In this document: piece after piece, positions 1 to 11,260 of the stretch | Position numbering within the stretch: the stretch's first letter is position 1 | Layout of the letters: every line of letters begins with the position of its first letter | Assembly (NCBI RefSeq): GCF_023343835.1 | Contig: NC_064438.1 | Location: 19,240,077-19,304,076, forward strand | DNA length: 64,000 bases | Direction: 5' to 3' | Source: Lagopus muta | Lineage: Eukaryota; Chordata; Aves; Galliformes; Phasianidae | Position numbers and translations under genes: made by a program | Notes under the pieces: model-generated | Told to the model about the DNA's origin: nothing | Database searches by the model: none | Seen by the model: only the letters and a program-made list of their open reading frames with translations

Positions 1-3000
1 GAGCTGTGTTACCACGCCCACAAGGGCAGCTTTGAACGTGTCTATTTTAGTGCCTTTCATACTGGCTAAGAACTTCTGAGTTGGCACCAAAGAGAGAAAT
101 TGGGTCACTGGAAAGCAATGTGTGGATATTGTAAATAAGATTACTTACAGGGCTGATGTTGTAGATGAGAGTGATAGTGATGTTTGAAGTTTACCATCTG
201 TGCCGAGGAAGAGGAAAGCATCCTGAGAGACAGATGGTCAAGTACACTGTCATGCTGTCCTTTTCAGAGAGGGGAAAAAAAAAAAGTTGGCTTGAAATGC
301 ACTTTTCAACTTTCTGTTATGCAGTGTGCTCTTTCATGGTTTTGTGTCTCTTTTGTTTTGGTCTGATCTTCTGATTATTTATTTGTCAGCAGACACATCT
401 TTACAAAAGAGGATCAGCTGTCTGTTGACATCCAAGTCAAACAGTCCATGACTTTCTGCCATTCTGGTTTAGCTTAGCACGAGCCAATACTGACTGTTGT
501 TAGAGGATCTTCTCCCCACCCCCAAGTAATCAAAAGTAAGGTCCTTTGTAGGCAGATAAATGAGATAAGTGCAAAAACAGGCATGGAATGAGGCTCTGAA
601 GCCTAAATCGCTCAGAGTGCTCAGGAACCAGAGGACTTCTGACAGTGCATACCGTAAATCTGCAGTGAACTTTTTATCCAGTCTGAGCGCTGCTGCTATG
701 CAGAGGGGAGATGCTGCTTGGCAAGCCTTGCTGACTTATGTAGTGCTTTGTTTGGAAGCAACAATGGAATTTGTCTTAAGACTTAAGGGTACAGAGTGGG
801 GGCTTGGACACTTCTGGAGCTACAGGCACTGATGCAGTTGTAAAGATGTCAGGATTTCCAATTAGCCCAATTCCCTTTCTGTGCAAAGGCCAGGCACTGG
901 TATACTTCAGCCCACTGATTTAGGTTTCTTATCTCATTTTTACAGCAGAGTCTGGAGCATCAAAGCAAATTTGATGTTTATTTCTTTGTAGGAAACTAGA
1001 AAGCCTGCTCCGAGGTCCAGATTTTCACTGTAAAGTTTCTCTCCCTCATCTTATTTGCATGGCTGAGTTATAACCCTCTAAATTATAAACTGAAGCATTG
1101 GCAGACTCTAGCTAACAGCTCTAATGGATGCTATTATATTTCTGCTGCTAGCTGGCACTGAAGCTTCACCATCTCATCAGCATAAAGGGATGCTGTCAAC
1201 TTGAAAAATCGTGTCTTGGAGGGAAAAAAAGCTATACCTACTATTGTTCCAAGCCTTTGCAGCAGCAGTACCTAGATGAGAATAAGGAGGAGAATGAGAT
1301 TCTAGTTAGCTGTCTCTGTTCAGTTGGTTTGCTTTGTGTATTTGACAGTGCTTTGTGGTGAGTCTGTGCTGCTGGTGTGCATTAGCACCTCCCCTTCAAG
1401 CGGGGGAGATGGTGGCTCTGCTGAGTGCGTGCGGGAAGGGAGCTTACTTTTGTCCCCAGCCTCTTGATAACAGCAGCAAAAGTGAGGTGAGAAAGCAACT
1501 GGAAAACGTGCATATATACAGAGAACAGGCTTCAGCTATATTGGATGCCATTGTGCTTTGTGCTGTTTAAAACTGGTTTGCAGCATGCTTGGGAAGGAAG
1601 GAGCTTTTCCCCACAGCCCCTCATCTTGCCTCCTTCTCCAGACCTGATTTTCACAGCACTCTGTTCACTGCCATTTAACAACAGATCTGCGTGTCGTTTG
1701 GGAAGGGCCGGTTTTGAAATATTCCAAGTTGTCAGTGCTCTTTAAATACAGCTCCGACCTCTGCTTTGCTGCCGGACTAAATGGCTGTCAGAGCCGCTGC
1801 AGGCTCCCAGCCCCGGAGAAGTCCCGGTGCAGCTCAGCGGCTCTGCCTGCGGGACCGGAGATGGAAGAGCGAGAGGAGACCAAGCTCGCCATCTCCTGGG
1901 GAAGAAGGGGCACACAAGCGGCCGGGAAAGTTCTGTTTCACTCCTTCCTTTCATTCCCTCTTCTCTTTGTGAAACGCTGAGACTGTAGGAGAATGTGCTT
2001 CTCAAATATTTAAAACGGCAAGCACGGGTTTAGCGACTGCTCTGTGGAGCACAGGTAGACTGCAAAAACTACAGCAGATGATCTGGTTAAACCTTACTTT
2101 TCACAGTTATATGTTGCTTCAAAAACTAAAGCCTACCATGAATCTATGCATATCTGTGTATTTTTGAGTGTAACTCAAGAAGTTGATGGAATGAACTGTG
2201 TATACTCGTCCTTCACAGATTTCTCAGTAAAAGAAATTTGCTTAGAGATAACTCAGTTCCTTGTTGCTTGGTGTGAGTGAGTTATCACTCCACAATCAGG
2301 GTGTGTGTAGCAGGTGCTTCTCCTCAGTACTGGAATTTTTGAGCCCCATTACACAGTGAGGGCTTGGGTTTTTCTGGAAGAAGCAGTTCAGGTGATTCAC
2401 ATACTGTGACTGCTCTGTTCTTTAGTAATGCCCTTGGACTAGACTTCTCCAGAGGGAACAACTGTGCTCACTCCTATTCAAGGAGTTCTTCAACTGTACG
2501 TGAAGAATGGCCACTACCGTGCTGAAAGAAAATAGAGCTCACTCTGTTTAATTGTTGTAAGCGGAGGGCAATTTCACTGCTGCCTGTAAACGTGAGGGGA
2601 GAAAAAGAGTAAGCTGGGAGAAAACTAAGCTAGAGGAAAGAGTTGGTACAGGAGCAATCTGGTAATAAAGTTATGCTGAATACATTTAGGCTTATCTGCC
2701 AAATAGCAGCAATGTGTGGAGGAAGGATAAAAAAAACTGGTTTTGAGAGAGCAATCTTCTTGTGAAAAAGATCACGATTGTCTGCAAAAGCAGGCACTGT
2801 TCTCTGCGTTGCAGTCTCTGTAAGCAAGACATCAAGTACACTTAATGAAGTACTCTTGCTGGTTGGGTAATGACAGTTCTACTCAGCCTCTCTTGTTTCA
2901 TACATCTTCTTCTGAGTGTTAAATTAAGTCTCAGCTCTTCTGGGATAGGTGATAAGAGCCAATAGGAGAATGCGTAACACTTCAGGCAAAGATTTGAAGG

Positions 3001-3404
3001 CGATCTCTCATGGTCTCCTAGCTCTTCAACTAGAGTACCAGAAGGACTTGAGATATACCACTTGAAGTCATGAGATGGCATGCTTCTGATGCAGTGGGCA
3101 GCCTCCGTAATTAAATCCCCATGGGCACTTTAGCTGTCTGCAGGTAGGGCAGCTATGACACTGGGACAGTCTCTTCAGTTCTTAGACTCTTCTCCACAAC
3201 TACTCTACAGTTGCTTAATGCTTTTGTAATGAGAGCTCTTTGCACCTATCAGTTCATTACATTAGGCCTTACAACATTCTGACTTTATCATCAAGATTTT
3301 CCTCAGATCTACTATGAATGCTTCATCTCATTATTTATCTTTGCAGTGGTTCTTACCTTCTAGAATAAGCATGCAATGTATTTGAGATTTTTAAGGCTAG
3401 GCTG
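1..3404. other. Intergenic DNA, no gene recognised
   Basis: I see no exon that I can match to a known protein on either strand. The short open frames here have no recognisable domains and are ordinary chance frames. By vertebrate synteny this should lie between LDLRAD3 (expected on the left, plus strand) and COMMD9, so part of it could be a distal 3' UTR. A plus-strand AATAAA occurs near 2663, but nothing ties it to a transcript. A GC-richer patch lies at about 1775-1935 and is discussed as a finding. Confidence 0.5.
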
Positions 3405-3620
3405 TTGCAGCAGAAATGCTAAGTCAGGGCTTGACCTGGTGGGAGGGCAGGGCCAACCTGCAGGGGAGCTCAGGTGCATGCAGTGCAACACACCTGAGTG
3501 ACTGGAAGGGGTGGATCCATCCCCTCCCAGACCTCATTTAAGGGTTGGCGGTGGAGGTGAGGGCATCTCTTGCTGGACATCCCTGCCTACCTGAGGTCTT
3601 CCAAAGGTAAGCAGTTCTTT
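3405..3620 (+). repeat. Dispersed repeat family A, copy 1
   Basis: This is one of three related stretches, with the others at 5807-6037 and 31262-31525. Shared blocks in the same order are a GGTCA/CCTGA-like start, CAGGTGCA, a TGACTGGAAGGGGTGGA block, a CCTC-rich block, CTCATTTAAGG (3533-3543), a GGCGGTGGAGGTGAGGG block and GGTAAGC followed by TTCTTT near the end. I cannot name the family. The TATA-like ATTTAAG suggests a solo LTR or another promoter-bearing element, which is inference. The edges are approximate. Confidence 0.6.
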
Positions 3621-5290
3621 TCCTTCATTTTTGCGTCTACAGCTGCTGCATTTGGGTTTGCCCTCATTTGCTGTAGCCGAAGACTTTGCCACCCTGCTAT
3701 TATCATCCTATTATAGCCGTAAAGGCAACAAAGCTTCCTCAAACTGAAGAAGTCTTTTAGGGGTATTTTCCATAGTTTCAACCTCGTGAAACAGATTTTT
3801 GAGTCTTCTCCCATCTCATTTCCTGAATAAATATGAAATTGACCAGTTTATCACAATAATACAAGTGTTACAATCTTCACGGGGACTTCAACAAGTGACT
3901 TGTCATGCATCTCAGCTTGCTGCACAAGCTGCATTAACACGGTGTCTTTTAAAAGCACAGGCTTTACCTACATCTGTATTCCAGGCTGCACAGAGATGTC
4001 TAAAATTAATTAACAAAGCTCAGTAACTTCTGTACACATCCCAAGTGATTTCATGTTTGCAAAAACACAAGAGACAGTATTTTCTGTTCTATGAAAGTTG
4101 GGACTGTATTTGGATGCAGAGTTCCATTTTGGTGCCTTAGGCAAACTGAGAGGAGTCTGGATTTTCTTTATTTCCTGCACTTCTCTACACATTCAGTGCA
4201 CATATCTATAAAGTTTTAGGTCAGAGTACTCAACTGTGATATTGCATTGAGCTGGTGCCTGGGAAAAGGTGCTCTGGAATGTTACTAAAATGGAGAGAGG
4301 ATGGTTTAAAAAATGAATCCATTTGAACAAGAAATAAAGAATTGCTTTTCAGCAACAAAAGTGAACATTCATTATACCAAGCTAGAAACCAGGCACCATC
4401 AAAAAAAGGCTGAGGTAACCCCGGACAACATTCTTCTACAGAAAAAAGGACTCACAAAATCAATTAGCAGTTCATTTTTTAATTAAATAAAGATTTATAC
4501 AAACACCAGAATGCTCTGGAGAAGTACAGGCACCATTCACTGTAGAAAGGCAGCACAAAGACGATCAATTCTTAACTTCTCTAGTCTGCGTTTTCCGCAA
4601 AGTCCAAAGTCTAATAAACACGAACATTAATTATATGAACTCCTTTTTTCTTTTCAAACAGAAGGAGGAAATTGTTTGCTGCTAAAGATGTTCAGAGTAG
4701 TCATTTTGCAAATGGTGCTATGAAGCTGATCAGAAGGGAATGTGTTGTAGCATAATTGCCCCATTTCAAAGCATTATCCTGTAATAACAATCTGCAGCAT
4801 GGCTGTGCTTCATTGAGAAGGAGAGCACTACATCTAGCATGCACCTCAGTACACACACATTACAGGGAGAAGTACCCTCCTTGTCTGCTAATGCTGGAAG
4901 GCAGCCCATTAACCAGCTTGAACCTTTTAGATCCTAATTTCTGGGCAGGGAGATAGCTGCAGCCAATGATGCAAGTGCTATTTGCCATTTCCAATTACGA
5001 CCCTTGTGATTAAACCAAGCTCTGAGCCCTTAAACCTTTTTCTGAAATAGAGAACTGTTATTTTCTTTCTTTGTTTTTTTTTTCAACAACATTATGAAAA
5101 CACTTTGTGGCACCAGGCCAAAGGAATGTTTAAATGTTAGCTTTTGAAAAGCTATCTAGTTAACTCAAAAAATAAATCTTTTTAATTATGTTTGGTTAAT
5201 ACATAAAACTTTATGTAAGCTGCAACTTAGGAGAGTTGTGGGCACAGAATATTTCCCTTCCTGGCTGCTGGAATTCACATTACTGGGTTT
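3621..5290 (-). other. COMMD9 downstream region and probable 3' UTR
   Basis: This lies immediately downstream of the COMMD9 stop codon, reading leftwards on the minus strand. The 3' UTR must begin at 5290, but its end cannot be fixed from sequence alone. Candidate polyadenylation hexamers on the minus strand are ATTAAA at 5181-5186, ATTAAA at 4478-4483 and AATAAA at 4167-4172. The stretch from about 4450 to 5250 is AT-rich. No other gene is seen. Confidence 0.45.
5181..5186 (-). terminator. Candidate COMMD9 polyadenylation signal (ATTAAA)
   Basis: This is the first poly(A)-type hexamer after the COMMD9 stop codon on the minus strand, about 105 bases downstream. Alternatives are ATTAAA at 4478-4483, which is followed by a U/GU-rich stretch, and canonical AATAAA at 4167-4172. 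Without transcript ends I cannot choose between them, and more than one may be used. Confidence 0.3.
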
Positions 5291-5431
5291 TCATTTGTTT
5301 GCAACAGCAGAAAGTTGGTCCCGGATTCTTCCTAGACCTTCTAACATAGTATCCAGGGTTTCTTTACTCAGTTCCACAGTCAGTGCAGAAACAACAGGAC
5401 TATTACTACATAAGGCAGCATCTTCCTGAAT
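5291..5431 (-). CDS. COMMD9: COMMD9 coding exon 6 (last) with stop codon
   Basis: It encodes residues 154-199 and TGA (5291-5293). The acceptor is CTGTTTTCAG followed by ATTCAGGAAG. The product contains VSALTVELSKETLDTMLEGL and GRIRDQLSAVANK, matching the C-terminal strand and long helix of the COMM domain. The COMM domain mediates COMMD dimerisation and assembly of the heteromeric COMMD ring. The variable stretch at the exon start (EDAALCSNSP) corresponds to a weakly conserved loop in other vertebrates. Confidence 0.95.
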   Translation of the reverse strand: MQEDAALCSNSPVVSALTVELSKETLDTMLEGLGRIRDQLSAVANK

Positions 5432-8400
5432 CTGAAAACAGAAATGTAGCAGTTAGGTTTATGAAAAATCCTTTCACAGGTTTTTCCACTGCCACTAGGC
5501 GAGTTGGTGCTTGATGGAGAGAAAAAGAAAAATGTTTTACTTGGCAACCAGCTTCAACCTGAAGGCACAAAACACACTTCTTCACTGCGTGCCCCACCAG
5601 CAAAGTGCACGTCCATTGGCAGAGTGCATATAATTGTGTACAGCCATGAGTGGGGAAATTCTGAAGAGATTAACAGCAGCAAGCTGCATTCCTATCAGAA
5701 ACATCTTAGCAGATAACCAGCGTGATACTTAACTCATCCCAAACATACATGTTAGATTTTTCCTCTTCTTCTAAAGCCTGTTCTTACTGATTTGGGGAAT
5801 CAAGAATGCTGCAGAATTGCCAGGTCACAGCCTGAGCCAATGGTTGAGCACCAGGTGTGGCTAATTCAGGGAGCTGAGGTGCAAGCAATGTACGAGTGAC
5901 CAGAAGGGGTGGACTGAGGATCTGCCACTCCTCACCCTCATTTAAGTATCAGTAGCTGAGGGAGCAGGATCTCTCTGGACAGAGATCTGGAGCTATCATC
6001 GGTCACCAGAAGGGGTGAGCTAATTCTTCTTTCTCATCTTCTATTGCTTCATAGCACTTGTATCTCAGTAGAAGGCACTGTCATTGCCTTCTTTTGCTGC
6101 ACAGGAATACAAGCAGTACGTTTGGCTATACTGCCCAAATGATAGATGTGGCCAGTGAAGGAAGTTAGTAATCAGAAGTCATCTTCCCAATTAATACAGT
6201 CATCCACTCATTATTGAGTTACTTTGAACTAAAACCCAATGGATTCTCTGTAACTATTTTTTTTTTAATTTTCTTTATATCTATAGAGAACAATTGTGAC
6301 CAGGGACAAATATGCTGCTTCTCTCATCCTCATGCAAAGAAATCTCTCCTTCATGGTGAAGAGACAGCTTTCATCAGAGACACTATTCCCAGGCTCTGTG
6401 GAATTTCAAAGATCATCTCTGAGAAAGCCTGTTAGATGCACCAGATGCTTGTCCAAACTGTTTTGTGCTGCCACTGGTAAGTCAGGTATTGGACTCTGTT
6501 ATTTTGATCCTGTTCAGGTATTGACGTTACCTTTAACTGTAGCAGGCAAGTAGGGACTGCCATTCTGTTGATGGTGTCTGAAGATGTCTTGATGTCTACC
6601 CTCCAGTCCATGTCAACCAGCCGAGGCAGGGAGACTGGGGGAACCAAAAAACAGGAATCAATTAGGCCTGACAGCACACGATGACACCAGAGCAAGAACC
6701 TGTGTCTATCCCTATGTACATGTTCTTTACAGACAGAATCCTGCTGGCCCTGTGAAAATGTACAACCTTAGTGCTAACTGTTCACATTGTTTTTATTTAT
6801 GTTGTAATAAAGCAGTCAGTGAAGGCCTCTGCCTGACCCTAGAAGAACAAACAAGGTTCTCCATCTTCACAAGTAAGGATGGCACAATGCAAGACAAGCT
6901 GAATTCACAAAGCAGGTGAGAGAAGGGGAGTGGTAAGGTATCTTATCTCTTTACATCTTGCCGCATGCAAGACTCAGCCATGTCAGCATGAGTTACTAAG
7001 GGACCTACTATGCTTACTGCTCTGTTCTGTAACTGGCAAGAAAGCACTTCGGATTCTTATAATCATACAGTATAAAGTGTTACTTCAAGCTCCTCAAACT
7101 GTGAACCAAAGCAGTCTGCAGTATTAGGATAGGAAAGGGAAACTGCAGTCTTCACATGTCCTGCCAAGTGGTAAAAAATATATTGAAGATACCATCTCAG
7201 TTTCATCTATCGTAAGAGAAATTATTCAACAGTCTGATTGCAGTATTGACAGCAGTAGTTCAGGGGCTGGAGATCCCATGAGCCTTCCTGTGGGAGGTGA
7301 CAGGTCCAACTTGGCTGCCCTGCTGAGGAATTTGTGCACCTGTCCCTTGCAGACAGGAGTACAGGATATTTATCCATGATGGTGTATGCTTACAGGAGCT
7401 TATTTCATTATGAGCCCTCAAGTGTCCCTAAAGCACCATGCAGGCTGGCATAAAAGCTGAGGTTGAGGTTATCCCAACAAATCCCTGGCACCAACAGGCT
7501 GACTGCAAATGTTCTTTGAAATCTTGTGTTTTTCAACAGTGCTTGCAGCTGCCACCAACAGTTACTACAATGAGCATTTGAAGAACAGTCAAGTGAAACT
7601 GTGACATGTGGGTGGCATGCAGATAGCTATCCTCCCCTTGTTCAAACAAAAACTTTCCTATTTTCATAAAGAAAATACACTTTTAACTCAGAAAACTGCA
7701 TTGATTTTCAAATCAGATCTGCAGGTGTTGTCTCACATACTGCAAAACAGAGGAAAGTGTAATTACTTACCTAACCAATATATAACAAGAGTGTTCAAGC
7801 CCTATCTTGATTGTTCAATGATAAGGCCTGATTTACCACAAAAACCCAGAAATGTGGAAAATGGCTGTAAGATAAATCTCTTGTTTAAAATACATATTAA
7901 GGAAGCAAGTTGTAAGGTGCAGTTTAACAGAGCACACTTATCACTCCCACTTGAAACTGTTGACACACAACACCTCTCGCATCTTTTTCAACTCAGTTTT
8001 CTGGTGAAAGCTGAGCTATGCTTCCTATGTTCAAAAGTGCAGTGTAATATTTCCAGAGAAAAACAGTAAATTCTCACTAGGAGAAAATCTATACCGAGGA
8101 CATCGAAGCACTGACAAACTCTTTCAGTTTGAAACAGGCTTTGCAGCTAACAGGTACTACTTTTGTCAGAACTGTATGAGAACAAATGGTTTCCAGAGGC
8201 ATAAGGAAACATTGTTCTGATTTATGTCAGTTCAGGCTTTAGGAAGGAGTCTGAAGGAAATATAGGACCAACTCCACAAAACACTGGTAGAGAGACGATA
8301 GCTTATTCTCCAACCCAATTTAAAATCTCAGCTATGGTGCTCAACAGGCTTGAGTGTCTGTGCAAAGCCTTACTAAGTAACTGCTAATAACCATATTTGA

Positions 8401-11153
8401 TATCTATTTAAGAGTACCAGAAGTGGATGAAGAAGCAAAGATAGCTTCTACAGAGTGCTATGGAAAGAGCTGTCCCAGCAGGCAACTGCAGCCTGTCTGG
8501 ATTCTGCCAATCATAAAGTGTCTAGTCTCCTCCCTGAGCATTTATTCAGTTTGACCTCTAACCCTCCTCCTGATTCCTGGCACTTGGAGAAGTTTATCTA
8601 TGTGGGGAATGGCTCTTCTTCCTCCCATCAGCAGAACTGTGGGGGACAATGCAGAATTGACTGCCTTGCCTTTTGCATTCGGAACAAATTTCAGTTTATA
8701 GTCCATCATGGCAAGCATTTGGCAACATTTGCAACAACATAAAATGCATCTGTTTAGTGTTGTATGTTAATTTGCAAAGATTGATTGCTGGTGACTTAGG
8801 AAAGACAAAAAAGCATCTGCATTTTCATATTATCATAGAACAATCAGACGGGTTGTTGTCTTTAAATCTCTGCTTTTGTTCCTATGTAATGTATGTTGGA
8901 TGTTTCATAAATATAACACTAAAAGAATCCACCATTTCTTAGAAAACAGTCTTATGCCGATGGGGCTAAATACTCATCTATATAAAAACATGCAACTCAG
9001 AGTGAAACTCCTGAGTGGCTCCAAGCACCACACACTCTGCCTTGCTTTTGGGTTTTGAAGTCCTAGCTGTTACATCACGCTGGCACATCAAGCTTGTGCC
9101 CGTTTCCTCTAATTTTTGATCCTGTTAAGGATACAGGAGGGAGCACTATGTCTTAGCAATGCCACAAGTGCTTAGCATAAACATGCCTGTTTTTATTGTT
9201 ATTAGCATTTTGCAGTAGTTTCTTCCTCTTCCCTATTTTTCTGCCATTTATACTCCATTAAGATCTTTGAGGGACAGCTGTTTGCCACATCCTTGCCATA
9301 CTGTTCACCTCTTGGGTGCTATCCTCTCTGCATACAAAGAGAATGGCCAAGATCATCTATGCAGGCATTTGTGCGTCTCATTTGCAAGGCCCTGATGTCC
9401 TACAGCTGTCAATAAAAACAAAACAAAAAACTCCTAGGGAAAAAACAAAGTGGTATTGCTGTACGGAACACTTAACTGGAATGTAAGTCTTTGCTGCTGT
9501 TATCAAAAGCTGTACTGCTAAATTACATCATGCTTTGAAAAAGTGAGGAAAAAGCAAAGCTGAATATATGCCAGGGACTTTTTGGAGCATGGAAGAGTTA
9601 GATGTATTGCAGATATTCCCCAGTACTGTGCACTGCATGTGTGCATCACTTAAAGGCTTGAACGGGTGAGTCAAGAGCGCTTCAAGTTCAGAAGTCTGGC
9701 ACTCTGCAACGTAGCAACAGACTGAGCATGAAATGGAAGTTGCTTGATGACTGGAAAGGATTTTAGCACAGTAGCATGAATCTGAATAAAACCTTGTTAG
9801 CCTTTGCTAAGCTGTAGGATGCCGCCATCATACAGCTTCTTCTAAGGCAAACTGAGGTATGTCTGTGCTGTGCCATCATGAGAGAGACTGTGAGGTACTA
9901 CTCTAACCTCCAGGCTCTGTCGGATGATCTGAGGAACATGACATAATTACAGACTTACTCTGACTTGCTTGTGCCTCATTTCTCCAAGCAGAACTGTGAA
10001 AAAGAGAAAAGTAAAAAACAAAACAGAATCAGCAACACTTGAAAAGGGAAAGAAGAAAAAAACCAAAAGCGCTCAGAGTGGCTTATCTCTGACAGGAGAC
10101 ACCAGGACTGCACTGGTGATCAGGGGAGAGAGACTGCTACTGAGTGCTGAGGAAAGGTGGGCAGTGGTGGAGCAACCTAATGGCCAGCTCCAAGTTCTTC
10201 TCTGAGTCCAGCTCACTTGAGGTGTACACCTTTTGCCTCTGTTTTGTCAAACTGACTAGCTACAAGGCATTGAGTCATATGGGCACCAGAGCAGCTGTTC
10301 TCCACTGCTCTGTACTCTCCTGTACAGTGCCTCAGCAGCATATAAGCAGACAGTCCCTGGGTGCTGAACAACCAGATGATACTTCAGCGGTGAAACCCAA
10401 ACCACTGTTTTATCCCCATCTGTCTCACTGTTCTATGGCACAGCTGAGCTCGAGACAAAAGCAGTTTTGCACGATGTGAATTAGGTGCACGGCCATTTCA
10501 AAACGTTTGAAGGACAGAAGGAAAGCCTTCTGTGTGAGCTTATCCCGGCCCGTGAGCCGATGCCCACGTACCAAAACGCGCACCTAAGCTTTACTTTTGC
10601 CACTGAAAGCAAACAGCAGGCGCTGAGCACTCACGCATTCTCCAAGATTATTTTAGTTAAAAGGTTCTTCAGGTTTTGGTGGAAGTTTTCTGGAAACAGA
10701 GCGAGGATGTCCTCGGCCCCCGTCAAGCCGCGGAACACGACGTGCCGGGTGAGGCTGTGCAGGGCGGACACCAGCTGTGGGAAAGAAGAGGGGAAAGGGC
10801 TCTGCAGCGCTCAACAGCATCACGGCGGGCTCTCCCTGCCGCAGGGCCCAGCAGCCGCGGGGAATCCCGCGCGCCCTCTCGTACCTGCGCGGCCTCCTCG
10901 GGGCTGCCGGCGATGGCGGGGCAGGCGCGCTGCGCCAGCGGGCCGAGGCGGCCGGGCGGGCAGGAGAAGCACTCCTGGCACAGCTGCCGCACTGCGTCCT
11001 TCGACGACGCCTGTCGGGGAGCAAAGCGGGAGGTGCTGAGCAGCGGCCCGGCAGCAGGCAGTCCCCCACCGCCGCAGGATGAGCACCGCGTCTCCTCACC
11101 TTCAGCAGGCTCTGCAGGGCGACGAAGTCTTCCTCGCGCACTGCCGCCGCCAT
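5291..11153 (-). CDS. COMMD9: COMMD9, COMM domain-containing protein 9 (six-exon coding region)
   Basis: Complete coding region, joined on the minus strand from 11100-11153, 10885-11010, 10635-10774, 9959-9993, 6531-6634 and 5291-5431. It gives 199 residues plus TGA, against 198 as I recall for human. All five introns are GT-AG and every phase joins cleanly. Residues 1 to about 110 form the helical HN domain. Residues from about 120 form the COMM domain, with the family signature LPRLVDMDWRVDIKTSS around Trp129. As established for the family, the protein is a cytosolic/endosomal subunit of the CCC complex (COMMDs with CCDC22 and CCDC93), which works with retriever and WASH in recycling membrane proteins, Notch among them. 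Introns are 89, 110, 641, 3324 and 1099 bases. The first three exons sit in the CpG island. The start has a strong context (CCAAGATGG). Confidence 0.96.
5807..6037 (+). repeat. Dispersed repeat family A, copy 2 (in COMMD9 intron 5)
   Basis: Related to 3405-3620 and 31262-31525. Copy 2 shares with copy 3 the run GGTCA..CCTGA.CCA followed by TTGAGCACC. It shares with copy 1 the block AGAAGGGGTGGA. It has CCTCATTTAAG at 5936-5946 and ends with GGGGTGAGC then TTCTTCTTT. It sits antisense to COMMD9. The edges are approximate. Confidence 0.6.
6531..6634 (-). CDS. COMMD9: COMMD9 coding exon 5 (core of COMM domain)
   Basis: 104 bases. It completes Ile119 (A|TC) and encodes residues 120-153: SLPRLVDMDWRVDIKTSS and then DTINRMAVPTCLLQLK. 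The acceptor is GTTCCCCCAG and the donor is AAAG|GTAACG. The tryptophan in DWRVD and the MAVPTCLLQLK strand are the most conserved parts of COMMD9, and this exon alone identifies the gene. Confidence 0.97.
6635..9958 (-). other. COMMD9 intron 4
   Basis: A 3324-base intron with GTAAGT donor (9953-9958) and CCCCCAG acceptor (6635 side). It is AT-rich with no recognisable element. A 153-codon plus-strand frame at 7608-8069 has no domain, no conservation that I can recognise, and is antisense to the gene. I treat it as chance. Confidence 0.8.
9959..9993 (-). CDS. COMMD9: COMMD9 coding exon 4 (35-base micro-exon)
   Basis: This exon is too short to appear in an ORF scan. I found it by looking for the residues missing between exons 3 and 5. 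It supplies one base completing Ala107, then SAWRNEAQASQ (108-118), then the first base of Ile119. The acceptor is CTTTTTCACAG and the donor is CAGA|GTAAGT. It links the helical domain to the COMM domain. With it in place the frame runs through all six exons. Confidence 0.93.
10635..10774 (-). CDS. COMMD9: COMMD9 coding exon 3
   Basis: 140 bases encoding residues 61-106 plus two bases of Ala107. It includes LVSALHSLTRHVVFRGLT, EDILALFPENFHQNLKNLL and TKIILEN. The FPENFHQNLKNLLTKIILE block closely matches the end of the helical domain of vertebrate COMMD9. The acceptor is CTTTCCCACAG and the donor is AATGC|GTGAGTGC. The upstream half is GC-rich and the downstream half is AT-rich, marking the edge of the CpG island. 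Confidence 0.95.
10885..11010 (-). CDS. COMMD9: COMMD9 coding exon 2 (GC-rich, diverged)
   Basis: 126 bases, exactly 42 codons, encoding residues 19-60 from ASSKDAVRQLCQECF to SPEEAAQ. The acceptor is CCCCGACAG and the donor is GCGCAG|GTACGAG. The start (SSKD.VRQLCQE.F) is conserved. The middle (CPPGRLGPLAQRACPAIAG) is rich in Gly, Ala, Pro and Arg and departs from the mammalian sequence as I recall it, consistent with GC-biased drift inside the island. Length is preserved, so I take it as functional. Confidence 0.92.
11100..11153 (-). CDS. COMMD9: COMMD9 coding exon 1 with start codon
   Basis: The first 18 codons (MAAAVREEDFVALQSLLK), followed by donor AAG|GTGAGGAG. The start at 11153 is chosen because the context CCAAGATGG is strong and the peptide aligns with the known COMMD9 N terminus (MAA....FVALQSLLK). 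The ATG is embedded in AAGATGGCGGC, a YY1-type element commonly found over the start of housekeeping genes. Confidence 0.94.
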
Positions 11154-11260
11154 CTTGGCGCCGACGGCTGAGGCGGGGCGGGCGCCATGTTGGGGCGGGG
11201 CGGGGGCGGGCTGTGGGGCACGCCGGGCGCTGTAGTCCCGCTGTGTTCCTGCTATCGGGG
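11146..11260 (-). promoter_or_regulatory. COMMD9 CpG-island core promoter
   Basis: The GC-dense stretch continues from exons 1-3 (about 10690 onwards) to about 11260. It has a YY1-type AAGATGGCGGC over the start codon (11146-11156, minus), a second GCCATGTT YY1-type site (11184-11191), and tandem GC boxes at 11192-11210 that are also a potential G-quadruplex (four G-runs with single-base C loops). A TGTAGTCCCG at 11231-11240 resembles part of a ZNF143 (SBS) site. There is no TATA box. This suits a housekeeping gene with dispersed start sites just upstream of 11153. Confidence 0.7.

Noticed and set aside
7608-8069. 153-codon plus-strand ORF inside COMMD9 intron 4
   Set aside because: No recognisable domain, antisense to a well-defined gene, unremarkable composition and no promoter. 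A frame of this length is plausible by chance in 64 kb.
10653-11153. Single 166-codon minus-strand ORF starting at the COMMD9 ATG
   Set aside because: Only its first 18 codons are the COMMD9 exon. The rest reads through intron 1 in the wrong frame for exon 2, whereas splicing restores the known protein.
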